Origin: Actinomycetota bacterium | Lineage (GTDB): Bacteria; Actinomycetota; Actinomycetes; Actinomycetales; Microbacteriaceae | Length of the DNA stretch: 20,884 bases | Reading direction: 5' to 3' | Assembly (NCBI GenBank): GCA_009699665.1 | Contig: WLNS01000008.1 | Location: 1-20,884, forward strand | Shown here: positions 14,289 to 20,884 of the stretch, one piece after another | Layout of the letters: each line of letters starts with the position of its first letter | How positions within the stretch are numbered: position 1 is the first letter of the stretch | Notes under the pieces: generated by a model | Database searches by the model: none | The model's input: only the letters and a program-made list of their open reading frames with translations | Told to the model about the DNA's origin: nothing | Made by a program: the position numbers and the translations under genes

Positions 14289-14369
14289 GGCGAGTGAGGG
14301 ATTCGAACCCCCGAAGGCTGAGCCGTCTGATTTACAGTCAGATCCCTTTGGCCGCTAGGGTAACTCGCC
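14289..14369 (-). tRNA. tRNA-Tyr (anticodon GTA)
   Basis: Read on the minus strand, the 81-nt gene has the acceptor stem GGCGAGT/ACTCGCC. The anticodon stem-loop is TCTGA-CTGTAAA-TCAGA with anticodon GTA (plus-strand 14333-14335). The long variable arm is GGC-TCA-GCC, as expected for the class II bacterial tRNA-Tyr. The T arm is GGGGG-TTCGAAT-CCCTC. CCA is not encoded. A possible -10 box, TAATGT, lies at 14395-14400 on the minus strand, and a small GTGCC/GGCAC hairpin (14373-14386) would be in the 5' leader. The terminator follows immediately. Confidence 0.97.
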
Positions 14370-14459
14370 GGCGTGCCGTGTGGCACAAGAACCAACATTA
14401 CCGTGAGGGCAACGCCCAACGAAATCCCGCCTCGGCGGAGACTCGTCAGCGGCTGTGAC

Positions 14460-15227
14460 CTAGTGCACGCCTATTGCCGCCGCGTATTCGTTAGCCGTGG
14501 CACGCACATCGTCAGCGTACGAATCGAGCTGGTTGTAACTCCACAAGCTCTTCGTCCAGCCTTCTGCGGTCGTCATCGTGTCCGACGAAAAGCAGAGGTA
14601 GTTGGCTGCCGAAACAACCGAGTCGTCGATTTGTTGTCCGTTGGGGTCACCGTCACCGTTGCCGTCAACGTGCCAGGCCGCCCAGGTCTGCGGAATGATT
14701 TGCATCGGACCAACGGCGCGATCATGCAGTGGGTCGCCGTCGAAGTTGCCGTCGTCGAAATCCGGAATATTCATCGTGCCGTCACCCACGAGCGGCTGAC
14801 CATAAATGGGCTCACTCATAAATCCATCCGGCGCGATGACGGCGCCATAGAGTTCGCCGTGGTGCGATTCAATCCAGCCGATGCCGGCCAGAGTGTTCCA
14901 GGTGACTCCGCACTCGGGCCACGTCAAAGCCAGTCGAATGGCGCCGCCGGCATACGCGGCGAGAACACGCTCGGGAATACCCGTCTTGGCGGCAACGTCG
15001 GCGACCCATGCCGCGTCGGCCACCGTGACCAGCGGCACGGTTCGCACGCTCGCATCCGTAAATTTTGAGTCAAAAGGGGGAAGCGGCGCGGCCACGGGCA
15101 TCTTCGCCGACGAGAAACGCGCGAGGCCACCGCCACAAGAAGCGAGCGTGATAATCAAGACGATGATCACAGCCACAGCAGCGGCAACCGCGATGGTGCG
15201 GTTGCGTCGTACGATGCGCGAAGTCAC
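14460..15227 (-). CDS. Lytic transglycosylase, probable lipoprotein
   Basis: Cleaves the glycan strands of peptidoglycan, forming 1,6-anhydro ends, at the outer face of the membrane. From a GTG at 15227 the protein has 255 residues. The N terminus is basic (SRIVRRNR), then a hydrophobic stretch (11-28) and a lipobox LASC with Cys31, which indicates export and lipid anchoring. The catalytic domain covers about 70-255: Glu120 in IGWIESHHG is the probable acid, followed by AVGPMQIIPQTWAAW (171-185), a DGNGDGDP segment, DDSVVSAANYLC (201-212) and SLWSYN. The frame is open further upstream (GTG at 15257 and 15272), but these starts would put extra residues before the basic signal region and into the yajQ promoter, so 15227 is preferred. 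No clear Shine-Dalgarno sequence is seen. Confidence 0.85.
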   Translation of the reverse strand: MTSRIVRRNRTIAVAAAVAVIIVLIITLASCGGGLARFSSAKMPVAAPLPPFDSKFTDASVRTVPLVTVADAAWVADVAAKTGIPERVLAAYAGGAIRLALTWPECGVTWNTLAGIGWIESHHGELYGAVIAPDGFMSEPIYGQPLVGDGTMNIPDFDDGNFDGDPLHDRAVGPMQIIPQTWAAWHVDGNGDGDPNGQQIDDSVVSAANYLCFSSDTMTTAEGWTKSLWSYNQLDSYADDVRATANEYAAAIGVH

Positions 15228-15290
15228 GCGACCATTCTGTCGATGACAACTGACCACTCCCTGAAGACCCACCCCGTTGGCCGAGATGAA

Positions 15291-15298
15291 TACGATAG
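15291..15298. promoter_or_regulatory. Overlapping divergent -10 boxes: yajQ (+) and lytic transglycosylase (-)
   Basis: TACGAT (15291-15296) lies exactly 6 nt before the yajQ ATG at 15303, which predicts a leaderless yajQ mRNA. A GAGG sits only 1 nt before the ATG, too close to act as a normal ribosome-binding site. Read on the minus strand the same bases give TATCGT (15298-15293), a possible -10 box for the lytic transglycosylase gene. One AT-rich symmetric element may therefore serve both directions. Confidence 0.45.
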
Positions 15299-15302
15299 AG
15301 GC

Positions 15303-15791
15303 ATGGCAGATTCCTCATTCGACATCGTCAGCAAAGTTGACCCCATGGAGGTCGACAACGCTTACAACCAGGCGACCAAAGAAATTGACCAGCGCTACGA
15401 CTTCAAGGGCGTTGGGGCATCCCTCGAGAAATCGGGCGAAAAGTTCCTGATGAAGGCCAACTCTGAGGAACGCGTCAAAGCGGTGCTCGAGGTCTTTGAG
15501 GCCAAGCTCATCAAGCGCGGCATCACGCTTCGCCAGTTGGATGCCGGTGCACCCTTTGCCAGCGGCAAGGAATACCGGATCGAAGCAAGCATGAAGGAAG
15601 GCATCGATCAGCCCAATGCCAAGCTGGTTAACGTTGCCATCCGCGAGAAAGCCCCCAAGTCGGTAAAGTCACAGATTCAGGGTGACGAGATTCGCGTCTC
15701 GTCGAAGAGTCGTGACGACCTGCAGGCCACCATGGCCATGCTCAAAGGCGAGGACTTTCCCGTGGCGCTTCAGTTCGTGAACTTTCGCTAG
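15303..15791 (+). CDS. yajQ: YajQ family nucleotide-binding protein
   Basis: Small cytoplasmic protein of 162 residues with the duplicated ferredoxin-like fold of the YajQ/DUF520 family. Members bind nucleotides, and some bind cyclic di-GMP and influence transcription; the role in actinobacteria is not settled. Family landmarks are SSFDIVSKVDPMEVDNAYNQ at the N terminus, then EIDQRYDFKG, KAVLEVFEAKLIKRGI, VRVSSKSRDDLQ-like sequence near residue 135 and the closing FPVALQFVNFR. The open frame begins 20 codons earlier, but homology begins at ATG 15303, which also fits the -10 box 6 nt upstream. It is convergent with the carboxylesterase gene, separated by a tandem repeat array. Confidence 0.95.
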   Translation: MADSSFDIVSKVDPMEVDNAYNQATKEIDQRYDFKGVGASLEKSGEKFLMKANSEERVKAVLEVFEAKLIKRGITLRQLDAGAPFASGKEYRIEASMKEGIDQPNAKLVNVAIREKAPKSVKSQIQGDEIRVSSKSRDDLQATMAMLKGEDFPVALQFVNFR

Positions 15792-15805
15792 GCCTGATTT
15801 CGACA

Positions 15806-15913
15806 AGCTCAATCGACGGCCGCCAGCTCAATCGACGGCCACCAGCTCAATCGACGGCCGCCAGCTCAATCGACGGCCACCAGCTCAATCGACGGCCACA
15901 AGCTCAATCGACG
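15806..15913. repeat. 19-bp tandem repeat array between convergent genes
   Basis: Five full units plus a 13-bp partial sixth of AGCTCAATCGACGGCCRCC start at 15806, 15825, 15844, 15863, 15882 and 15901. Units 1 and 3 end GCCGCC, units 2 and 4 GCCACC, unit 5 GCCACA, so copies alternate and a 38-bp dimer appears to have been duplicated. The first unit is preceded by GATTTCGACA, giving TTTCGACAAGCTCAATCGAC. This resembles a TTTCGACAAGCTCAA motif that I recall as a dispersed intergenic repeat in Microbacteriaceae and relatives. GGCCG and CGGCC of neighbouring units can pair into hairpins, which might end transcription of either convergent gene. Confidence 0.92.
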
Positions 15914-15914
15914 A

Positions 15915-17471
15915 CTAGTTGTAGCCAAACGGCACGTCGCCCCAGGCTTGCCGCACGGCGGCATCCGGATCGTTGACGACAGAGTCTGTGACGTCAATAA
16001 TCAGGGTTGATCGCGTCTTTTTGCGATACTGAGGCCACGGTTGATGAGCGTTCGCCTCTGGGTCGCCCGTGAGCGCAAACGACAGCCAGTGCTCGTGCAT
16101 GCGCGTCATCGTGCGGCGCGCGGACTTCAGTCCGCCCAGGCCAAACATGAAGTCCTTCTTGCTCACCCTGGCGGGCAGTGTGCCAAAGACGTAGGGCAGC
16201 TCAGTCGCGTGCATGGCTCCCAAGCCCATGAGCTTCATCAGGGGCGGGGACTGATCGAATCGATACATCCACGTGGGCGCATACGCGCTGTGCGCGGTGG
16301 CAGCCCAAATCGACGGCATGCGGAACCCGGCGTCACGCGAGATACCCATGCAGGCCTTCTCCTTCGGATATCCGCGATAAACGCGCGTGATCTCAGACTG
16401 AGAGATCTGCACTGCGGGGTTGTCACCGGCCACCAGCTCAAACATACGGGTCACCGACTTCTCAGTGATGGGCATGAGGGGTGACTGCATCAGCTTGAAC
16501 AGTGACGCCTCGTCCTTATTCGTTCCGATAATGAGCGGGATGCGATGTGCTCGCCCGGATTGAAAGGCACTCATGGGATCTTCGCGAATCAGATCCCCGT
16601 CAACGACCGGCGCGAAGGCAACGGTGCCCGGCATGTTCGTCGCCACGTGGTTCAGCAATTCCATGGTGTGCGCCGCCAGAGCCAGAGCATCGACCTTGCG
16701 CAGATCCGTTGCGGCCCGATCGGGATTAACCCCGGCCAGTTCAAGAAATGCGCCCGCCACCAGACCTGCGCGAGCCGGACCGTAAACGCTCGTCACCGGT
16801 GGGCTCTGCGCGATTGCCCGATGGAAGAGTCCCTTGCTGGCCGGCATGGTCATGAGTGTGGTGACGCACCCGCCGCCGGCCGATTCCCCGAACAGGGTGA
16901 CGTTGTCGGGATTGCCACCAAATCCCGCGATGTTGTCGCGCACCCAGTGCAGCGCGAGCAGGATGTCACGCAGCCCCACATTCGCCTCGGCAGTTTCTCC
17001 TAAGAACTCTCGAAAGTCTAAAAACCCGAGGGCCCCCAGACGATAGTTCAACGTGACGACCACTACATCACCGTGCTCGGCGAGCGCCTGTCCGTTATAG
17101 ATCGGCTGTGCCGAGAACCCAATGAAGTAGGCGCCGCCGTGCAGCCACACCATGACCGGACGTGGGCGTCCGTCGGTCAGGGCGGCGATGGGCGTCCAGA
17201 CATTGAGACTCAGGCAATCCTCACTTTGCACAACGTGCGCGGGGAGCGGAATCATCTTGGTTTCGGGCTGTGGCGACACGTTACCGAAGTCGAGTGCTGG
17301 CCGAACGTCACGCCACTTCGACGCCGGTTCAGGAGCCCGGTAGCGCAACGGGCCGACCGGAGGCCGGGCATAGGGAATACCCCGCCACCGCGCGCTTGCG
17401 CCCGACGTGTCACCCTGAACGCGACCCTGTGTGGTCGAAACAACCAAGTCGCTCACATTCGGCAATTTCAT
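15915..17471 (-). CDS. Type-B carboxylesterase (para-nitrobenzyl esterase family)
   Basis: Serine hydrolase of the alpha/beta fold that hydrolyses carboxylic esters; the natural substrate is unknown. From ATG 17471 it has 518 residues, the normal family length. Motifs include RWRGIPYARPPVGPLRY (28-44), EDCLSLNVWTP (84-94), the oxyanion-hole segment WLHGGAYFIG (109-118), the nucleophile elbow GESAGGG with Ser197, the acid Glu321 (GTNKDEASLF) and the base His421 (GAMHATELPYVFG). No signal peptide is apparent. An upstream in-frame ATG at 17489 exists, but ATG 17471 has a strong GGAGG at 17479-17483 with 7-nt spacing and overlaps the TGA of the upstream hydrolase gene as ATGA. The two hydrolases are therefore translationally coupled. 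Confidence 0.93.
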   Translation of the reverse strand: MKLPNVSDLVVSTTQGRVQGDTSGASARWRGIPYARPPVGPLRYRAPEPASKWRDVRPALDFGNVSPQPETKMIPLPAHVVQSEDCLSLNVWTPIAALTDGRPRPVMVWLHGGAYFIGFSAQPIYNGQALAEHGDVVVVTLNYRLGALGFLDFREFLGETAEANVGLRDILLALHWVRDNIAGFGGNPDNVTLFGESAGGGCVTTLMTMPASKGLFHRAIAQSPPVTSVYGPARAGLVAGAFLELAGVNPDRAATDLRKVDALALAAHTMELLNHVATNMPGTVAFAPVVDGDLIREDPMSAFQSGRAHRIPLIIGTNKDEASLFKLMQSPLMPITEKSVTRMFELVAGDNPAVQISQSEITRVYRGYPKEKACMGISRDAGFRMPSIWAATAHSAYAPTWMYRFDQSPPLMKLMGLGAMHATELPYVFGTLPARVSKKDFMFGLGGLKSARRTMTRMHEHWLSFALTGDPEANAHQPWPQYRKKTRSTLIIDVTDSVVNDPDAAVRQAWGDVPFGYN

Positions 17472-18475
17472 AAATAGGCCTCCAGCCACATGCGGATATC
17501 GGTAAACGCCATCTCTCGAACCTCGGGCGCAGAGAGAAAGACGTCGTGCACTGCTCCGGGCAAATGTGCGATGGTCACCACGCGTCCTAATTTAACCGCC
17601 CGGTCTGCCACCGTGGTGACATCAATGACGATATCTGCCGACCTCATGGCTTCGCTCCACTTCGTTGCGAAGAGGGTGCGCGCTGACAAGAGGGTGAGAA
17701 CGGGGGCAGAAATGTTGAGACCCTCCGCAACCTGGGCGTGTCCGACGAGAATTGCCTCGAGCCACGCCGCGCGAGGCGTGAACGACGTGACCGGTCGCCA
17801 CTCCTCATCGAACGTCCACTGCCCGCCCTTTTCCTTGCTCAACGAACGGTTATAAAATCCGAGATCCGGATTGAGAACCGGGGCACGAGGCTCGAGGCGA
17901 GAGCTGATTTTGAGCGCTCGGGACGCCACCTGGCGCACAGCCGCTGTCAGCTGATATTCCAACCACGGACTATTGAGAATTAATGCTTGGGCGCGGCCCT
18001 CATGGCGGCTCAACCACAAACTGAGCACGAGTCCGCCGGTGGAATGCCCGAGCAAGATAAGGGAACGACGGGAGCGCGTGCCCGTTCCCTGGCCCATCAC
18101 GTCGAGGGCGGCCTCGATATCGGCGTCATAGGTCTCGAGTGACTGTGTGAATCCGGGCGTCTGGCCGGGGCGCAAACTACGGCCATACTTGCGCAAGTCC
18201 AGGGCAAAGAACCGTGCTCCCTGCTCAGCCCAGAAGGCGGCGAGGTGCGACTGAAAGAAGTAGTCCGACCAGCCGTGCACGTAAAGCACATCAGCTCCTT
18301 CGGCGACAAGGCGGCGTCGGCTCATATACCTGCGTCGCGACGTTGCCGGGGTGGGAACGTAACGCACGAGCGTGGCAACGACCTCGCCCTCATTGTCGCG
18401 ACCGAGAGGGAGCGTCGTCTGTTCGAAATTGGCACCCAAAACGTCAGGTTTCCAGTCCACCCGACCACGCTGCAT
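17468..18475 (-). CDS. Alpha/beta hydrolase (serine aminopeptidase S33 / monoacylglycerol lipase-like)
   Basis: Cytoplasmic alpha/beta hydrolase of 335 residues from ATG 18475. Visible motifs: VLYVHGWSDYFFQSH (63-77, oxyanion strand), FFALDLRKYGRSLRPGQ (89-105), the nucleophile elbow LLGHSTGG with Ser145, and the C-terminal GAVHDVFLS with His310 as probable base. This order is typical of the Hydrolase_4/monoacylglycerol-lipase-like group. The frame is open 50 codons further upstream to 18625, but that would cross the divergent aminotransferase start, and the extra residues do not look like domain sequence. No strong Shine-Dalgarno sequence precedes 18475. Its TGA overlaps the ATG of the carboxylesterase, so both are expressed together; a shared ester or lipid substrate is possible but unproved. 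Confidence 0.85.
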   Translation of the reverse strand: MQRGRVDWKPDVLGANFEQTTLPLGRDNEGEVVATLVRYVPTPATSRRRYMSRRRLVAEGADVLYVHGWSDYFFQSHLAAFWAEQGARFFALDLRKYGRSLRPGQTPGFTQSLETYDADIEAALDVMGQGTGTRSRRSLILLGHSTGGLVLSLWLSRHEGRAQALILNSPWLEYQLTAAVRQVASRALKISSRLEPRAPVLNPDLGFYNRSLSKEKGGQWTFDEEWRPVTSFTPRAAWLEAILVGHAQVAEGLNISAPVLTLLSARTLFATKWSEAMRSADIVIDVTTVADRAVKLGRVVTIAHLPGAVHDVFLSAPEVREMAFTDIRMWLEAYL

Positions 18476-18529
18476 AAGGCCATTCTTGCTTACCGGAGTG
18501 CCCTGTGCGTGGGCGTTTGTCGACTGCTC

Positions 18530-18535
18530 TAGAGT
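18530..18535 (+). promoter_or_regulatory. Possible -10 box for the aminotransferase gene
   Basis: TAGAGT lies 10 nt before the ATG at 18546, so the expected start point would leave a leader of only a few nucleotides. No Shine-Dalgarno sequence is present between them. The divergent hydrolase start is 70 bp away. Confidence 0.35.
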
Positions 18536-18545
18536 CACAAGCACG

Positions 18546-19916
18546 ATGAGTGATGTAACGATAATTGATCGCAGCCGACTCGCAGACCTCGCTATCCGAG
18601 AGCGCGCAACGTTCTCTGTGCGCAATCCACGATCCCGCGCCGCCTACGAAAGCGCCGACCACCTCTTTGGTCGGGTGCCGATGACCTGGATGAACAAGAA
18701 AGCCGGCGGTTTTCCGCTCTACCTCGATCGAGCTCTCGGCAACCGCATTTGGGATATCGACGGACACGAATATATTGACTTTGCGCTCGGAGACACCGGA
18801 TCAATGGCCGGCCATTCTGCCCCCGAAGTCGTCGCCGCCATTCGCGAGCGTATTTCAACTCAGGGCGGATTGACCACCATGCTGCCGACCGCAGACGCGG
18901 AGTGGGTGGGCGCCGAACTGACGCGGCGCTTCGGCGTGGATAAATGGAGTTTCTCACTTACCGCCACAGACGCCAACCGCTGGGCCATACGGCTGGTGCG
19001 GGCCATCACGGGCAAATCCAAAATTCTCTTTCACGCGTATTGCTACCACGGAAGCGTGGACGAGTCGCTCATCGTTGTGGGCCCCGACGGCGAGGGAATG
19101 AGTCGCCCCGGAAACGTTGGCTCCCCCGTCGACGTCACCCTGACGTCGCGCGTGGCCGAGATGAACGACCTTGCGGGGCTAGAACGACAGCTCGCCCACG
19201 GGGATGTGGCGGCCGTCTTGATTGAACCCGCCCTGACCAACATCGGCATCGTCTTGCCGGAGCCGGGTTATCTCGACGGGGTGCGCGCCCTGACGCGCGA
19301 GCACGGTGCCCTGCTCATCATCGACGAGACGCACACATTCTCGGCCGGTCCAGGTGGCATGACCCAACGCGATCATCTGCAACCCGACATCGTCGTCATC
19401 GGCAAGTCAATCGCGGGTGGCATCCCCACGGGCGCCTACGGCCTCAGTGCCGAATTTGCCGCCCAAGTTCTCGAACGAACCGATCTCGATCTCATCGATA
19501 TGGGTGGCGTGGGCGGAACCCTGGCCGGTAACCCGCTGCAGGTCGCTGCGATGCGGGCCACTCTCGAGAAGGTGCTGACCGACGACGCCTTTGCCGTGAT
19601 GATCGAGACGGCGACGTTCTTCACCGACGGAATCACTAACATCTTCGACCGTTATCACTTACCCTGGTCAATCAATCAGCTTGGTGCTCGGGCGGAGTAT
19701 CGGTTCGCGAAACCTTACCCACTCACGGGCACCGCGGCCCACGCGGCCGCGGATGAAGAACTCGAGGACTACATCCACCTCGCCCTCATGAACCGCGGCA
19801 TCATGTTGACGCCCTTTCACAACATGGCACTCATGTGCCCGACCACCTCACGGGCAGACGTTGCCGCCCACCACGCGGCTTTCGAAGAGGTCATTCGCGA
19901 CCTGCTCGACGCCTGA
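18546..19916 (+). CDS. Class III PLP-dependent aminotransferase
   Basis: Pyridoxal-phosphate enzyme of 456 residues in the class III (omega/ornithine, glutamate-1-semialdehyde mutase-like) fold. Visible features are the N-terminal WDIDGHEYIDFALGDTG (69-85), HAYCYHGSVDESL (163-175), the cofactor-contacting Asp260 in LLIIDETHTFS, and the Schiff-base lysine K287 in VVIGKSIAGGIPTGAYG (284-299). The usual SGTEA phosphate-binding signature is replaced by LTATDAN (138-144), which places it in a side branch of the family. The substrate cannot be named. The frame is open 58 codons upstream, but the recognisable protein begins at MSDVTIIDRSRL and the earlier part is antisense to the hydrolase. It is divergent from the hydrolase pair and convergent with the ferredoxin reductase. 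Confidence 0.88.
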   Translation: MSDVTIIDRSRLADLAIRERATFSVRNPRSRAAYESADHLFGRVPMTWMNKKAGGFPLYLDRALGNRIWDIDGHEYIDFALGDTGSMAGHSAPEVVAAIRERISTQGGLTTMLPTADAEWVGAELTRRFGVDKWSFSLTATDANRWAIRLVRAITGKSKILFHAYCYHGSVDESLIVVGPDGEGMSRPGNVGSPVDVTLTSRVAEMNDLAGLERQLAHGDVAAVLIEPALTNIGIVLPEPGYLDGVRALTREHGALLIIDETHTFSAGPGGMTQRDHLQPDIVVIGKSIAGGIPTGAYGLSAEFAAQVLERTDLDLIDMGGVGGTLAGNPLQVAAMRATLEKVLTDDAFAVMIETATFFTDGITNIFDRYHLPWSINQLGARAEYRFAKPYPLTGTAAHAAADEELEDYIHLALMNRGIMLTPFHNMALMCPTTSRADVAAHHAAFEEVIRDLLDA

Positions 19917-19964
19917 ACCTGCGCCCCTGAACGCCGAAATCTCGAGCCGGCGAGCAGAACTCGA

Positions 19965-20884
19965 CTAGGCGCGCGAGACGCGAATCATCTCGGCGCGGTC
20001 AACGGCCTTGATGCGATCTCGACCCTCGGGAACCCCGAGTTGCTTCTCGTAATCGTCGAGTTTGGCCCAGCCGGCAACATCCGTGTATTCGACACCGCGT
20101 GCCTCAAGCAGATCGACCACCGCCTGCTCGCTGGGCTCGGCCGGTGCCCACCAGTTCGCCTGATCACGAAGCAGGTGCTTGACCGTCTCCATAGCGTCTG
20201 ACTTGGTGTGACCAATGAGGCCCACGGGACCGCGCTTAATCCAGCCCGTAGCATAGATGCCCGGCATTATTTTTCCGTCGTCGTCCATGACCTGTCCCTC
20301 ATGGTTGGGAATGACGCCGCGTTTGTCGTCGAACGGGATGCCGTCGAGGGGTGAGCCAAAATAGCCCACGGCCCGATAAATGGCGCCGATCTCAAGGTCG
20401 CGAATCTCGCCCGTGCCACGCACTCCGCCGGCGGCGTCGGGCTCGGTGCGCTCGAACCGCAGGCTGCCCACATGGCCACGCCCATTCGCAATGACCTCGA
20501 GGGGCTTGGCATAGAAGTGCAAATGCAGTCGTCGGCTCGCTTTCCCCGTTTCGCGGGTGCGCCACTCGTTCATGACCTTCATCAGCACGAAGACCTGCTT
20601 GTTGGTGTTGATCGCGTTTTCACTTGCCTCGTCGATGACAAAGTCCTCGTCATAAACAACCATGTCGACATCACGCAGCTCACCCAGTTCGCGAAGTTCG
20701 AGCGGCGAAAACTTTGCCTGTGCCGGGCCGCGCCGCCCAAAGACATGAACATCGGTCACGGGCGATGCGATGAGTCCCTGATAGACATTCGCCGGAATCT
20801 CGGTGGGCAGAAGGTCATCGGGGTACTTGGCCAGCATGCGGGCGGCGTCTAGGGCTACGTTTCCGTTGCCCACAACGGCAACGC
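19965..20884 (-). CDS. fprA: Ferredoxin/ferredoxin-NADP reductase (FprA type), C-terminal part
   Basis: FAD- and NADP-dependent flavoprotein of the adrenodoxin-reductase/FprA group, moving electrons between NADPH and ferredoxin. About 306 residues are visible; the N-terminal FAD-binding part lies beyond the right edge. The visible sequence opens in the NADP-binding Rossmann motif (VAVVGNGNVALDAARML). It continues with VHVFGRRGPAQAKFSPLELREL and ends the flavin domain with GIYATGWIKRGPVGLIGHTKSDAMETV, in which the RGPxGxIGxxKxDAxET pattern is characteristic of the family. The C-terminal ~80 residues hold a conserved helical tail ending in IKAVDRAEMIRVSRA. It is convergent with the aminotransferase with a 48-bp gap and no clear terminator. 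Confidence 0.93.
   Translation of the reverse strand, partial: VAVVGNGNVALDAARMLAKYPDDLLPTEIPANVYQGLIASPVTDVHVFGRRGPAQAKFSPLELRELGELRDVDMVVYDEDFVIDEASENAINTNKQVFVLMKVMNEWRTRETGKASRRLHLHFYAKPLEVIANGRGHVGSLRFERTEPDAAGGVRGTGEIRDLEIGAIYRAVGYFGSPLDGIPFDDKRGVIPNHEGQVMDDDGKIMPGIYATGWIKRGPVGLIGHTKSDAMETVKHLLRDQANWWAPAEPSEQAVVDLLEARGVEYTDVAGWAKLDDYEKQLGVPEGRDRIKAVDRAEMIRVSRA

Noticed and set aside
15806..15913. Tandem repeats considered as a CRISPR array
   Set aside because: The units are directly adjacent with no spacers, only 19 bp long, and no cas genes are nearby.
18372..18545. Upstream extension of the aminotransferase by 58 codons
   Set aside because: It overlaps the divergent hydrolase gene and has no family-like sequence; a -10-like box lies just before the ATG at 18546.

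Overview
The window looks like chromosomal DNA of a high-GC Gram-positive bacterium, most likely an actinobacterium of the order Micrococcales and perhaps family Microbacteriaceae. This is inferred from moderately high GC, a monomeric NADP isocitrate dehydrogenase, an FprA-type ferredoxin reductase, a DrrAB-type ABC exporter next to an MMPL protein, and several genes that seem to be transcribed without a leader. No rRNA, phage, IS element or CRISPR array was seen. One tRNA gene, tRNA-Tyr(GTA), is present.

Layout, left to right. 1-430 holds the N-terminal part of an SDR oxidoreductase (minus strand, cut by the window edge). 605-2827 is monomeric isocitrate dehydrogenase (minus). From an AT-rich divergent region, 3028-6269 carries a compact catechol ortho-cleavage operon on the plus strand: a LysR regulator, catB, catC and catA, followed by tandem terminators. 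6355-7254 is a scrambled stretch: a 5'-truncated FKBP domain (minus) abuts a fragment of an InlB-type B-repeat surface protein (plus). 7255-13649 is a four-gene minus-strand export operon transcribed as drrA-like ATPase, drrB-like permease, MMPL/RND protein and YhgE/Pip protein. 13719-14090 is a conserved protein of unknown function with a CxxC motif. 14100-14370 contains tRNA-Tyr, its strong terminator, and a decayed copy of the tRNA 3' end. 14460-15227 is a lipoprotein lytic transglycosylase, divergent from yajQ (15303-15791). A 19-bp tandem repeat separates yajQ from a convergent pair made of a type-B carboxylesterase and an alpha/beta hydrolase (15915-18475, minus). A class III aminotransferase (18546-19916, plus) and the C-terminal part of a ferredoxin/NADP reductase (19965-20884, minus) end the window.

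How genes work together. CatA opens catechol to cis,cis-muconate, CatB makes muconolactone, and CatC isomerises it to 3-oxoadipate enol-lactone; the LysR protein is the probable muconate-responsive activator. The drrAB/MMPL/YhgE genes overlap or nearly abut and probably form one envelope export system.

The most unusual item is the C-terminal ~208 residues of the MMPL protein (about 8976-9600). They align by eye with the nucleotide-binding domain of an ABC transporter, in the right order, but the Walker A, signature, Walker B and H-loop residues are replaced. This is a candidate pseudo-ATPase fused to an RND-type transporter. Other points worth attention are the 12-bp, four-codon repeat before catA with a mini-ORF that overlaps the catA start, the recurring TANNNT-N6-ATG promoters, and the interrupted tRNA-Tyr 3' duplication.
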